Shown here: in pieces, positions 37,066 to 49,860 of the stretch
Position numbering within the stretch: position 1 is the stretch's first letter
Layout of the letters: every line of letters begins with the position of its first letter
Source of the DNA: Thamnaconus septentrionalis
Taxonomy: Eukaryota > Chordata > Actinopteri > Tetraodontiformes > Monacanthidae
Length of the DNA stretch: 64,000 nt
Assembly: GCA_009823395.1 (NCBI GenBank)
Contig: CM020513.1
Coordinates: 4,732,501 to 4,796,500 of the forward strand
Direction of reading: 5' to 3'
Program-made: the position numbers and the translations under genes
Notes under the pieces: generated by a model
The model's database searches: none
What the model saw: only the letters and a program-made list of their open reading frames with translations
What the model was told of the DNA's origin: nothing

Positions 37066-38464
37066 CTCCCGACGTTCCCGCCTCAGCTGCCGAGCTGCTG
37101 AGAGGAACTGAGCTCCTCCGCTCCAGCCAGGGAACCGAGTGAATGAGGGTCTCGGTTTTCACGAGGAGCCTCGTGCTTTATTGATGAGGTAACGCGATCG
37201 CCAGCGGCCTGGATGTGACGACAGGTTGACGCCGCTCTGCCCGACTTCGAAAACATCCCGAATCGAGCTGCTTCACATCGCCTGTTGAAATACTCAGTCG
37301 AGACCAGTGAGCCGGTGAGATAAACGACAGCTGTTAAATTATCGTCAAGCAAAAAATCCCACATCTGAGAATTCTTGGTAAATGTTTCGAGTCTTGCAGA
37401 GAAATTGGACCCCAGTCGAAATCATCATCCCAGCATTCCACAGCCAAAAAGTCAGAGAGCCATTTAATATGTTGTGTTATCTCATTTTATCTTGTTTTCA
37501 TGTTATTATTATTATCATTATTATTACAAATGAGAAAATATAATTTAGGAAAACCTAGATTTCACATGCATGAGGTGCTGATTTGATCATCCAAACTCTT
37601 AAGCCGCTTTAAAGCATCAGAGCAAACAGACACTCAAGGCCACACGTCAGATTATTTTTTCCCAGAGGAAGCTGCTGCAGAGAGGAAACGATGAACGATT
37701 CAATGATTGACACTCTTCCTCCGAGGTGTGACTGTACTGCAGCCCTGCAGACAAGAAGCTCCGTCACTCACAGATTTATACTGTGTGATGTTTTACACCT
37801 TCTTGCAGAGGGGGTCAGAGGTCATCGCGTCTCCGTCGTTGATTTTCTTCAGAGCACAAACGGATCAAAAAAAGACGTAGCACACGCAGAGAAGGAGAAA
37901 GCCCCAAAAAAAAAAAAAAAAACAAAAAAAACAAAAAAAAGTCTGAATGCTCAGATGGAAGCCGAGGGTCAGGGTGTTGGGCAGGACGTTCTGGAGGAAG
38001 TTTTCTTTCCGACCGGCCTGCGACAGCGAACATACCACCGCCTGATAAATGCCGAACAAGCAGAAAATCCCGCAGCTGACCCCGAGAGGCCCGGAGGCTG
38101 TTCGCCGTTCGCTCCGCAGCGACGGGAGACAGTCGACTCGAGAGTCTGAGAGGACCAACGTAGCTCGATACTTCCTGTCGCCCGCCTTTATTGTTTCCTG
38201 GAAATCCTCGATTTGTTTGTCGGATTATTTCTGAGACAACTTATACGTCCCTGATTCCAGTCCCGCTCCGTGTCAGGGCCTCTGCGCCGCCGCCCCGTGT
38301 TATCTGGCGCAGGGCCATGGGGCAGGAATGACCCCCAGCTTCCCGTTTCCTCGTCCGTGCTCCCGTCGCTCCCGCCGCGTTTTTTTTTTTTTTTTTACAG
38401 CGCCCTGCATTTGCTCCTCTCGACTGCCGCCGCCTCGACGACGTGTGTCCGACGGGAGACGAAG
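37066..38464. promoter_or_regulatory. Divergent intergenic region between the coiled-coil gene and lyve1
   Basis: The start codons of two oppositely transcribed genes are 1.4 kb apart, so both promoters must be here or in leader exons. Contents are an A-rich tract at about 37905-37940, a T run at 38381-38396 and a GC-rich stretch at 38270-38460 next to lyve1. No obvious TATA box was found. No extra gene is supported. Confidence 0.5.
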
Positions 38465-41400
38465 ATGGGAAAAGTTGGCGCTTTCGTTCACTTTCTGCTC
38501 TGCTCTGCGAGCGTCGGTGCCGCCGCCGCTCTCACACAAGGTGAGTTCATTGTTGCTGCTTCAGTTCCCTCCTTTAAAGTCCAATTCAGTTCTGTTAATA
38601 ATTGCAGTGCACGGCTGTGAAATGTCGGATTTCTGCTTGCAGTCGATGCTTTTGCAGTGCACAAATCTATGGAACCTCACAAGGAGACGCAAGAACCTGA
38701 GAAACTGACGAGCGCCAAGTGATGAGACACATTCCTCAGATTCATTTTGTGATTCATTTGGTGGTTATCATTAATATTTACTGCACGTAGTGTGCCAGAC
38801 ACTTTATTACACGCTGCCAGTATTCACTTATCTGACAGGACATAAACATCAAAGTACAGTGAATCCAGAATTTGTACTTTTTGCAGAGCTTGTGCGTGTG
38901 TTGTGTGCAGAGTTGGCGAGTAATCTATTACTAAGTAATCCACTACTGCAATTAAACTACTTTTTTGTAACGGAGTAATGTAACGGGATTACTGTGGCAA
39001 AATTGGTAATTATATCACAATTACTTTATCAAGTAACGATTCCATTACTTTTCTGAAACATTTTGCAAGCTAGGAATGTCTTATTCTACACAAAATGTCT
39101 GAAATTTAGAAAAACAACCGAAAACAATGATGTCGCAGATTGATGATGCAGCCGTGCACGCTGCCTCATTGATGTGCGACGATGCACCAAAACAAGCACG
39201 GCGGCGGCAAAAGAAAAAAGAGCGACTGCGTTTCGAGCCGGAAATGCAAACATTATTGTGAGTTCATCTCGTCTAAATCAAAGAATATTGTGCTTCGTTG
39301 TGCGTTATGTGAAGGAAACAAGACGTTCTCAACTGTTACTTTATCTTTTTTTTTTTTTAACTAAAGCAATTAGTAACTGATTACTTATGAAACAAAGTAG
39401 TTAAAGAAGTAATCAGATTACTTTTTAAAGGAGTAATCAGTCATCAGTAGTTGGGCTGCTTTTATGGAGTGATCCCAACAACACTGTTTGTGTGTGTCGG
39501 CAGTGCCTGAGTCGCCCCCGAGCTTCGCCGGCGTCTTCCTGCTCATCGACGGAGGGAGATACACCTACAGCTTCAGCGCCACCGCGGCCGCCTGCCGAGC
39601 GCTGAACGCCACCGTGGCCACGCTGGAGCAGATGGAGCGAGCGCTGCAGCGTGGACTGGAGACCTGCAAGTAGGCTGACAGCCTGGGGTCAAGGGGAGGG
39701 TTGTTGTTGTTTTTTTTAGTTTTAATGCAGTGTTTTTTTGTTTTTTTTTAACCTGGCTAATGAGTAGCACAATATAGTTAGCTACATATAGCCCCCTACA
39801 TAGGGAGTAGGGAATGAGTGGGTGATATCGGACACAGCCATAGAAGGAGGTCATTGGAAAGTGGATGAGGACGGTGCAGGAAGTGCATCAGAACAGTGCA
39901 GGAGGTAACCAGGAAGTGGAAGAGGAGGAAACCAGGAAGTGAAAGAGGTCAGTGGTGTCAGTGTTTGCTGTGATTTGACTGCATGGAGTTGGATGAAGTG
40001 AGTGCAGCCAGATGCCACCGGTCACTCCAACACTTCCAAGGCTCTTCTGTATCCCAGCTTGGAAACCCACTTCGAGGCTTCGAGGAAGCAGTCCCCCAAA
40101 AGTGAAGAAGACTCTCCCTCTGATTCCCGCAGGTACGGCTGGACGGCCAAACAGACCGCCGTCGTCCCGCGACTGACATCCAACAGCAACTGCGGAAAGG
40201 GCAAAACTGGAGTGGTGACGTGGGGGGCGCCCCCCGACACGAAGTTCGGAGTCTTCTGCTTCAATGCGTCAGGTAGTTCACAGTCTCAATGGGAGGGAAA
40301 TGAGCTGCAATGAAATCTGCGCACTGTGCCTTTAAATTGGCCTCCTGGACCCTCGGCCATAAGAACTGTAATTCATTCCTGTCACTACAGATTCAGAGGA
40401 AGCGCCCAACACATCGACGCTGCGCTCCACCCCATCATCCCCCTCCTCCACTTGGACCACACCCTCTTCTTCCTCCCCCACCTCCACTTCCTCCTCTTCC
40501 TCCTCGACCAGCACCAAACCTCCAACCACATCGACGACAGGAGCTCCAACGACGGCCACGCCCACCACGTCGCCCTCTTCAGCCTCTGCCCTCACAGGCT
40601 CAGCCACTGGCCCCCCGACCTCCACGCCCACCGCCCTTCCACCTTCCTCCACCCGCGTCCCTGAGCGCGGCGCCGCGGAACCCGCCGACGTCGTCGTGCC
40701 CACGTCTTCCTTTTCTCCTTCAAGTTTTCCGCCAACTGCGCCGCCGTCCACGAGCTCCGCCGAACCTTTCCTAGGAGGTGCAACACCCATTCTCGCTCAT
40801 TGAAATGCTCATTACTGCCTGTTTATTAGTGCAGGTTGTGATGAAGACACACACAGTCAACCAGTCAACGAGTGACTAACATTTCATTTTAAGAAAAAGG
40901 CCTTAATTGAAAGAAAATATTTATTTTCTTTATTCTAGGTTATGATTTTAATTGTGTTATTTTATGATAATTATTTTTTAATCACTTGATATTTTTTACC
41001 CATCCATTTATCCATCCATCCATCCATTCATCCATCCATCAGTGCAACCTCATCCTGGATGGATCCTTGGGCCAAAGGTTTGGTTTACGGCCTGGACAAG
41101 TCTTGGGTTTATTCCATTAAAATCGAAATTTAACAAATTCAAACGAATTCTGGCCACTGGGGGGCAGAGCATGCCCATAACGAGCCAAAGTTGTTAAATT
41201 CAATTTTTAATTGACTGGTTAAAGGTCAGTGGGTGTCACACTCACGCCCCTCCCCTTCCCAACACCCCCATATAAAACAAAAGCTAACCAAACAAAAACT
41301 CGTAACGCTGGCATGTACAGCTTTTTTTTAAATGTATTTATTTATTTTTGCTAGCTCATTAGTTCACCGGTTGGCACCAATGACTTTGAATGCACCCCTC

Positions 41401-41965
41401 TCTGAAGGTTTCCTCCGACTCTTCGATCTATGTCACTGCCACTCCCCCGATGAGCTGCGCCCGGCTTGTGGACGGGTGAAGGCTGGCGGTCTGAGTTGTG
41501 TTTTATCTCCCAGGCGTGTCCAGAACTCTGCTCGTCCTCGGCGTCGTCCTGCTGCTCCTCGCCGCCGCTGCTCTGGTGTGTTACTACAAATTGTGAGTTG
41601 CTGCCCTGCTGGCTGCAACCCTGGCAGGCCAGTGGTTTCCCCTCCATAAATCTAATTCAGTAGCGTATTAAAATGTGCTCAGATGTCTTCCTCCAGACAA
41701 CAAATGACTCACTGAGTAAATAAATTATTATTACTTGCCCCCCCATAGCAACTTGTTTCTTCTTTGTTTTCTTTGCCACTGAACAAGGAATATATTCAGC
41801 TTTTGGCCTGCGGGGCGACTGAAAGACGACGTGGAGACGGAGATGTGGGAGCATGACGACAGTGAGACGGACCTCCAGAGTCGGCCTGAGGAGGAAGACG
41901 AGGAGGACAGGAAATACTCTGGCGATGTCACGCTGTGCGTGAATCCAAACTTCACATCGAATTGA
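38465..41965 (+). CDS. lyve1: Lymphatic vessel endothelial hyaluronan receptor 1-like
   Basis: Six exons: 38465-38540, 39504-39669, 40133-40272, 40391-40777, 41514-41592, 41788-41965, giving 1026 nt and 341 residues (human 322). Residues 1 to about 24 are a signal peptide with a hydrophobic FVHFLLCSASVGAAA core. Exons 2-3 encode a Link domain with the expected four cysteines (ACRAL, ETCKYGW, NCGKG, FCFN) and the YGW motif. Exon 4 is a Ser/Thr/Pro-rich mucin-like stalk of about 128 residues, longer than in mammals as I recall. Exon 5 gives one membrane helix (LLVLGVVLLLLAAAALVCYY). Exon 6 is an acidic tail with WPAGRLKDD and many Glu/Asp. The family binds hyaluronan on lymphatic and some venous endothelium. 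CD44 is the main alternative, but the domain layout and neighbourhood to eif4g2 favour lyve1. Confidence 0.88.
38906..39487. mobile_element. hAT-type non-autonomous element in lyve1 intron 1
   Basis: It begins CAGAGTTGGCGAGTAAT and ends with CCCAACAACACTG, an imperfect inverted match. The interior is full of AGTAAT/ATTACT words, typical of the GAGTAACT-rich fish hAT elements. A possible relic of coding sequence (CGGCGGCAAAAGAAAAAAGAG near 39200, followed by an ALCEG-like frame) resembles the BED-finger start of hAT genes but is very short. Confidence 0.65.
40985..41075. repeat. (ATCC)n microsatellite and LINE-tail remnant
   Basis: Repeated CATCCATC units are followed by CATCCTGGATGGATCC. Such tails mark 3' ends of fish L2/Rex-type LINEs. 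It is intronic in lyve1. Confidence 0.6.
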
Positions 41966-42692
41966 TCTTTAGTTTGACTGTTGTGCCATTGCTCTAGCAA
42001 CAGTTTCACTTAGTCAACGACTCTGAACGTTTTTATATTACTGAATTTTCATTTGTATTTGCAAATTTGCAGATTCCAAACTACCATAAAACTGAGAAGC
42101 AGTGAATATTCAAATTTGTATGTTTTTTTACTTAAACATTGCCTGAGACATGTCTCAGTTCTATTTTTTTGTTTGACCTTTTTATACTTTAACTTCTTAT
42201 TGTTTTGTTTTCATTTTTGTTCTTTTCGTACAAAAATGTACTTCTCTGGGGTTGTCCTTTTTGTACATGACTTTTCTACTCATAACAATTTAAAATGTGA
42301 ATTATAACACGTTGGACGTTGCTTGTTGTAGTCACTCTGGAAACAGAACGTGAACATTAAAAGAAGCAAAAGCCAAATGCATCTAGCTATTTGTCAGGAA
42401 TTATTATAAAGTGCTGACATGTTAAATTGATACACACATAATTTAAAATCTAAATACTTAATCAAACAATAATGAAACGTGGAACTGTGGAACTGTAAAA
42501 ATAATGGAACACAAAGCTATAACTGTGTTCGAACGATCCCTTTAAGACAGGTGGAAGAAGCTTGTCACGTGACCAGAAGCTCAGCCGGAAACGTCATCCA
42601 CGCCGCTTCGCTGTTGTCGTTTCAGCCCTCTCTCCCTCTGCTTCATCATAGTCTCCCATTCAAGTGACCGACTTTAAACAGAGGAGGGGGAA
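41966..42692 (+). promoter_or_regulatory. rlig1: lyve1 3' end and rlig1 promoter
   Basis: The 727-bp gap holds the lyve1 3' UTR, with a possible ATTAAA at 42356-42361, and the rlig1 promoter. The palindrome GTCACGTGAC at 42564-42573 is a strong E-box (USF/MiT type). GCCGGAAACG follows near 42584 and fits an ETS core. The first coding exon starts at 42693. Confidence 0.55.
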
Positions 42693-45600
42693 ATGCGTCG
42701 TCTGGGCTCCGTCCAGCAGAAGATAGCGTGTGTTTTCCAAACGGAAGTGAAGGAGGAGCAGTCGAGAAAGCGAGACGGACAGGTAAAGCCGGGGAACACT
42801 GCGCTCATTGATTCGTAAACACCTCCCTGCTGTTAGCAACACTAAGCTAACTAGCTCCGGGAAACACGGGCTGCGTCAGCTAAACTCTAATTACTTGTGT
42901 TCGAGGTTGTGTTCATCTTCTTATGAACCCGACTTCTGGACACGGTGCTGCTGACGTTGCGTTGCTAACGTTTGTTTGTGTTTGTGTGATGCTAGCCGAT
43001 GACGCAGTTTCCGTCGCTGATCGGCTCACGCCAATAAAGATAATCGGTGTTGGGTTTCCACACGTCTAGAGGAGGAGAGACGTCTGCGGAGGCAGGAGGG
43101 AGAGCATAAAGGAGATTTATGCATGGTAGTAGCGACACGGAACATGAAGGCAGTTGGTGGTGTGAGAGATTAGAGGGTCAGATGGAGGCAGATGATTGGC
43201 TCTGGCCACGAATGGAAGAAACAACCCTAAGGAAACGAAGAAGAACCAAGAATAAGGAAGATGATCAGTCCAATAAGAGCATACAGCCAACAGTAATGTC
43301 TGACTAGTTTGGCGGATGGATATATAATACCACAGCAGACCCATGACTACTTTACTGCAGCTTGTTCTGAAAACTGGCAGAGGCTGGATTGATGAAACGT
43401 GATTGATCTCAACGTGCTGGAAAACAAAATCTGCAGCCGTGAGCTAGTTTTTTGTCCCCCCCCCCAACCCATGAAGCATTCTGACCTGTTTGTCCATCCG
43501 TCATCGTTCTCCTTTGTCAATATTTATTGCGACACACAAACCCAGAGCGCCCCTCTGCGGGTCCGACCTGCTCCCAGTGGTTTTCTCCCATCAGTCTGTC
43601 ACTCTTGTCTGCAGCCGTTCCAGGTGGTGGCGACGGAGAGCCTGAACCCCGTGGCCCTGGAGGCCGACGTCGACGGGGCCCTCGCCACGGAGAAACTGGA
43701 CGGTACCTGCTGCTACGTGACCGTCTACAAAGGCCAGCCGCACCTGTGGGCCCGACTGGACCGGAAGCCCAACAAGCAGGCGGACAGGAGGTTCAAGAAG
43801 TACCAGCACGCTCACAGAAGCTCCAAAGGTGGCTTTTTTATTGCGCCAGCGGAACGTCGTGACCTCGGCGGTCGGAGAGGCGGTGTTGGAAGGAAGGGGA
43901 ATGAAACGACAACTCTTTCCGACTCGCTCAGGTTTCACGTGGAATGTGGAGGAGGATTTCAAGACGGTGCCGGGGACGTGGATCGCGGCCCACGGAGTCA
44001 AACACGTCGACGGGCAGCCGGTCCCTGACGAGCACGGACACATTCCAGGTTGAACCATCACTCACCCGGCAACACGGCCTTCAGCCTGGATTTCACACAG
44101 CATGGGCTCATAGTTTATTTATTTCACACACCAGGGGTGTAGTTTGTTATTTATTGCAACAAATTGGTGGGCCACAGTGGGTTCTAAAATTCAGCGGAGG
44201 GTCAGAACAGAAGCTGATGGATGTGTTTTGGTGAGGCACCTCATAGGAGGAAAAGCATGTCATGGGATATGTAGAAAACATGTTGCTTTAGTGGCAGCTG
44301 AAAAGGATCAAAAGCAAAGTTGCAACAAAATCATTGTCTTTGAAGGCCCACAGTATTGAGCTCTTTATTGAAATGACTCTTAAAACGTTGACAAAAATAA
44401 TGAAATAAAGCTATTTTATTACTTACTGACTATTATATTATTTCTTCAAGTCCGGTGGGACAGATTAAAATGCTCAACATAGTTTGCCCACGCCTGCTTT
44501 ATACTATCGTCTTTTTCCCCCGGGGTCAAAACAACAGCGCCAAACTGACAGAAATTAGAGTTGTGTGATAGACGCAGTGATAAAATGCGGAATCTCAACA
44601 TCGCAAAAACAACATGCTACAGTCTGGTGTTTTTTTAGGGGGGTTAAAAAAGTGGCGTCAGGAGAAAAATAAGAATAACAAGACCTGTCCTCCTTCCAGA
44701 CCTGGTCTGATCGCTGGGGCTCAGTCCACAATAAATCACATTCAGGCTCCAGAGGTTTGTCACCTCAACAGCCAAAATAAACCTGCTCAGCTGCAGGTCT
44801 CCTGGTGTTCCACTGCAAGTGAGATTCATTGCATGGGACTTTTTTATTTATTTAAAATGCTTGTGATGATGTGGTTTTGCATCACTTTGCAAACTTAAAA
44901 ATGTTTCGAAAGATAAAAAATGTGTAGAATTATATGAAATAAACTGCAATCAAAAACATGAAACTGTTGAGTTCATAACAGAAGTGATCTTTTCCTTCAT
45001 ATTCATCATTGTTTGCCTTTTTCTGCATTTAAAAAAAACAACCCATAATGCTACATTTTTGAGAAAGAATAAACACTGCAGTCTTTTTATTATTGCGTCT
45101 ATTGGGCAAAAGCTGCACAATCCAGGAAGGCTGAACGAAGAGGTTGTTTTCATCACAAAAAGATCACTGCCTTCTTCTTTACATGAAACATTTTCCTGGA
45201 TTCTTTGTTGGACAAACTGCCACATTGTGTCTGAACATGTGCTTGTGTTTGTGTGTGTGTGTGTGTCAGGTTGGGTCCCGGTGGAGAAGGACAACAAGCA
45301 GTACTGCTGGCACTCCTCGGTGGTGGACCACCAGCAGGGGGCGGCGCTCGTCCTCAGGCCCGCCGTCGACGGCGAGGACCTGCTGGAGGTGGCGGCCGTG
45401 CCGCTGGCCGAGCTGCTGGAGGAGACGCTGGAGCTCATCGGAACCAACGTCAACGGGAACCCCTACGGTGAGTGAGGGAAGGACTGCGCCGCTTCATTCC
45501 AAGGCCTCGATTTACTGCGAGGACGGCAGGGACGAGTTACCGTTGATGTCCTTCGCTGTCGAAATCAATCACTCAATTTTCAATCGCATCCAAAAGCATC

Positions 45601-46863
45601 TCGATTCCTCACCGTCCGAAACAGTAAGTTTAGACTTTAGAGCAAGACGGTGATCTGGAGGCATCTGTGCCCTTTGTGACATCACGCAGGGCTGATTCCA
45701 AGAACTGCGTGCGAACAAATGAAGCGCGCAAAAGGAGGGACGGGCAGATAGACTTGTTCTCGCTTCTGAAGAGTTCACCGAAATCATGACAGAGACGCAG
45801 GATTGCATCTTAAAAACCTTTCAGAGTGTAGCAGTCCCCCGGAGTTTAACCAGGCTCCACTCCCCACAGCACTGTGAAAACTGCATTCAGAGATACGCAG
45901 CGTTACACAAATGTGTCTGCGCACGCAAACGGCTCACAAATATTTTGCAAATACATAAAATCACAACTCTAAGATTCGTGCTAAATATCTTCACCCTATT
46001 AAAATAATGGCCGAAGTGATTTTTTTCAAGTTTATGGGAAAACACAAGAGGAGATGGGCAGCATTATCAAGAGATGATTTAAGCCAAAAACTCATTTTGG
46101 TCCAAAAAATGACTGAGGCCATTATTTTAATAGGGTGACGATATGGTCACACCAAACACACCTCGCTGCGCTTTCCAGGGAGTGCAAACATTAAACACGT
46201 AGTCCTTCCTTCAGAGAAACAATCCCGCATGTTCCCCAGCTAGCAGCTAGCACAACTAGCATCCCACTTTCATCGCCTCTGCAGCACTGACCAACTTTTG
46301 AGCCATCAACACATTTTGGAGAAGACAGTTATTTATTTTATTGCCAAACAACAGGTTATTCACTTGTTTTGTGTGACATGATTTGTCCCCCCACCACCAG
46401 GACTGGGCAGTAAGAAGCAGCCGCTCCACTGTCTGGTGTCGCACGGCAGCATCCGCATCAGGAACCCGCCGCCGGTGGACGTCCAGCAGCTGCAGGCCTG
46501 GTTCCAGGAGAGTCCGGAGGGCCGCGTGGAAGGCATCGTGTGGCACTGCAGCGACGGCACGCTGCTCAAGGTGAAAGCAACGATCCACCTTCTCCCCCAA
46601 CTTTAATAAAAGAACCGCCAGATGTGTTTTGGAGACCCTCAGAGCTGCAGCGTGTCTCGTGTCTGCAGGTCCACTGTCACCACCTGGGGCTGAGGTGGCC
46701 CGACGGGACGCCGAGCCTCAGCGGCAGGCCGCTGGTCGTCCGCGTCGCCCCGACGGTGGACGAGTACATCAGCGGCGACGGCACCAAGGACCTGTTCACC
46801 CTCCTCTCCAGACTGAACGGACGGCGTTTCAACCGACTGCAGGACGTCCAGGTGGACTCCTGA
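42693..46863 (+). CDS. rlig1: RNA 5'-phosphate and 3'-OH ligase 1 (C12orf29)
   Basis: Six exons: 42693-42782, 43615-43828, 43932-44048, 45270-45467, 46401-46570, 46669-46863. They total 984 nt, or 327 residues (human 325). The enzyme auto-AMPylates a lysine and joins 5'-phosphate to 3'-OH RNA ends. Motif I is present as TEKLDGTCC with the nucleotidyl lysine at residue 57, the same number as in human. [10 protein letters not shown] and LLKVH near the C-terminus fit motifs IV and V. Long blocks such as [13 protein letters not shown] and [19 protein letters not shown] are near-identical to human. No break is seen. The gene is transcribed towards cep290 and the two stop codons are 488 bp apart, as in mammals. 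Confidence 0.96.
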
Positions 46864-47083
46864 AGGGACTGAAGACCACCGTACAGAACCCCAACCCCCT
46901 CCACCTCCTCACGAGCCTCTGCTGTGAAACAGCTGCCAGGTGCTTCCTGACACCCGCTCAGTAAGAGGGTTTAAAAAAGAATTAACGGACCAAAATTCAC
47001 ATTTTAGCAGCGAAGACTGTGAAAGATGTTCTGTTCACTTTCTGTAAATACTGTACAGTGAGGACAAAGCAAGCGAGTAACTA

Positions 47084-47089
47084 AATAAA
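47084..47089 (+). terminator. rlig1: rlig1 polyadenylation signal
   Basis: AATAAA lies 221 bp after the rlig1 stop codon. I find no canonical AATAAA or ATTAAA on the minus strand between here and the cep290 stop at 47352. The cep290 3' UTR therefore either uses a variant signal or extends into rlig1. Confidence 0.7.
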
Positions 47090-47351
47090 GAAATGGGACA
47101 CGTTCAGATTTTCTTGAAGCTGCTTTATGGCCAATTAACAAAAATTACACTCTGCACATTTACATCAGAAAAACACAAAGATTGTTTACTAAGAGCAACC
47201 AGGTAAAAAAAGGGGAAGTAAATTACGCTAAACCAGGCATGAATCTCTCACACACACATTTTCAGAGTAACAACCTCAAATTGCAGCGCACCCCATAAAC
47301 ATCAGCGTCCATTCAGGCTTAATCTTCAGTCGTCAAGACGGTCGCGTCCCG

Positions 47352-49810
47352 CTACCTGACGGAGCTGCCGCGTGACTTGGCCTTGGCGCCGGACTTGTCT
47401 GCCAGGCCGCGGAGCTGCTCCTCCAGCAGGCAGTTCTTCTTCACCTCCAGGTTGTAGTTGTACTTGAGGTCCTCCAGCTCCTCGAAGAAGGACGGGTCGA
47501 AGGTGGCCAGCTCCTTCCTCAGCCTGTCCACCTCGGCCTGCAGCCTGGCCGCCTCGCCTAGAGGGGGATGGGCTTGTTATTTGTCACTCATCACCTCATG
47601 GGTTCACAGGCACGCAAATCCATAATTTCATAACGTTCAGTTTTTTTTGTTTTGTTGTTGTTTTTTTTGGGAATGGTTGCGGGGGGCTGCAACCATTAGT
47701 CGACATAATCGATTACGTCGACAACATAAATTCGTCGACGCGTTATGCTATTGTAAATTGCTGAAGACTAAAATGGCACTCCAGCCGCTACGTACTCATT
47801 TGTACCTGCAGTGCAGTACAGAGCGCTGAGGGTGGCGGTGTCGCTCGTTGTGTACATCCTGCACAAAACAGAGGAAGAACAGCTTCTTCTCTAAAAAAAG
47901 CTCGAGAACTCCGACCTAATAGTTTCTGAAGTTTAGAAATATTTAATAGAAAATGAAGCGACGAAACGTGTTGGGCACAAACTCTGTGAAGCTCGCCTTG
48001 CATTCCATGGTAGCACTACGTCGATACGCGAACACCCTCAACGCCGACACCCCGGAGACGCTGTATCATCACGCACCGCATAACATCGAGGATAGCTATT
48101 TCGTACATTTTTTTTTTTTTCCAATGACATGCTTATTTATACTTATTTGTTAATTAATCATCAGCCTATGACGCAAGTAAATAATGTTTTTTCGCACAAC
48201 ATTAAAATCATGGCGCAAGCTAGCTTAGCGAACGACAGTTTACTTAGGTAAATGCGTACTTTACGGCGTAAATTAGTGAATTACAGCCCCTGTCAATACT
48301 AGCGTTTATAATGAATTGTAACATTCTTTCACTTATCGACTGTGTTATTTCGGGAATATTAATTCGAAATTGAAGTTGTAAGAAATCGGTTTAAGGTATT
48401 TAACTGTGATAAACATTGCATACAATCTTTAAATCATTATTTAATATGCCTCTGATATTTTACGTTGAAAATTTGCGTTGAAACTATGTCATATAAATGC
48501 TTTGTCTGTCTTTATATTCATACAGTATATTTGTTTAAAAACGTATGCTGTCAGAGTACAACAATATAACACAGGTGTGAATATTTAAGCAAATTTAAAC
48601 AGAAGTCCACAATAGGTGGTGAAAATAAAGACGAGAATCGTGACTAATCGGGGAAAAAAAAGTTTGATAGATTAGTCGACAACAAAAATAAAAGTTAGTT
48701 GCAGCCCCAGAAAAAAGCTCACGTTTGCTTTAAAGTTGTTCACTGTGTGACCTTTGTGACAACTTAAAGGGGTCCTATTATATAGAACTAACTAACTGAT
48801 GGGCAACAGAGTGGCGCAGTGGTTAGTGCTGCAGTGGGCTCAGTCCCAGACTGGGGCCTGTGTTGTCTCTGGGTTCTCGGCTTCCTCCCACAATCCAAAA
48901 CATGCATGCGAGGCCAATTGGAAACTCGTGTGTGTGCGTGTGCTGGTGCGTGTGTGTATGTGCCCCGCTTCGCCCCATGACAGCTGTGATGGGCTCCAGC
49001 AGAGCCCGCCCGCGGGTGTAGCAAATGGATGGACTGTGAAAATGTTTTTTTTGCTTCACTGTATAAAAAATGACAACTTCCTCCCTGTCAGACCTTGTTT
49101 ATTGTCCCAGCAGTTCGACTCTGCTGACCCCCTCAGACTGACCTGGCTTGGAGGACGTCTCGCCGTAGCGCTCGCTGTAGGCGCTCAGCCTCCGTTTCAG
49201 CTCTGCGTTCTCCTTCTGTAGCTCAGCGCTGGTCGCTCTGGAAACGGGAGGAGGTGCAAAAGTGACGTTTTTTTTTTTTTTTTTTTTGCCGCTGCGGTGA
49301 TGAGCTCAGAGCTTTACAGTGGACCGGATGTAAAATATGTGTGCGTGGTTGCTCTGGAGACATCTGAAATGCTGCACAGTCCTACCCACCTGACGGCCAG
49401 GAGGTCTCTGGACGGAGCTTCTGGCTGTTTTTTCAACTCGTCCAGCTGAAAACAAACACAGTCTCAGTTCCAAAATGCAGCCGTCAGCTCGGTGACAGTC
49501 AGTGTGCAATTACAGGTCATTCTGTAGCACACCATGATATTCACCATCGTGTCCTAAGCTTCAAATCATTACAATTTGACTCGGAATGACTGGGATTACT
49601 GTCACATGGCCGTGTGGTAATTGTTCCTGTCGGTCAGTCGGGCAGCCAATAGGAACGCTGCTCTTTGATCTGGATGATCTAATGCAGCTCATCGCTCACG
49701 TCAGCTGAACGTTGACAGTTTATTCTGCAAACCTGTTTCCATAGACGGTCTAATGCAGCGTTTCTCAACGGGTGGGTTGCGACCCAAAAGTGGGTCGTGG
49801 ATCCGTTTCC

Positions 49811-49860
<50 letters not shown>

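Noticed and set aside
40332..40790. 152-codon minus-strand frame rich in Glu and Val
   Set aside because: It is the shadow of the Ser/Thr/Pro-rich lyve1 stalk exon.
47940..48150. 66-codon frame inside the last cep290 intron
   Set aside because: It lies within the hAT-like element and has no similarity to a transposase or to cep290.
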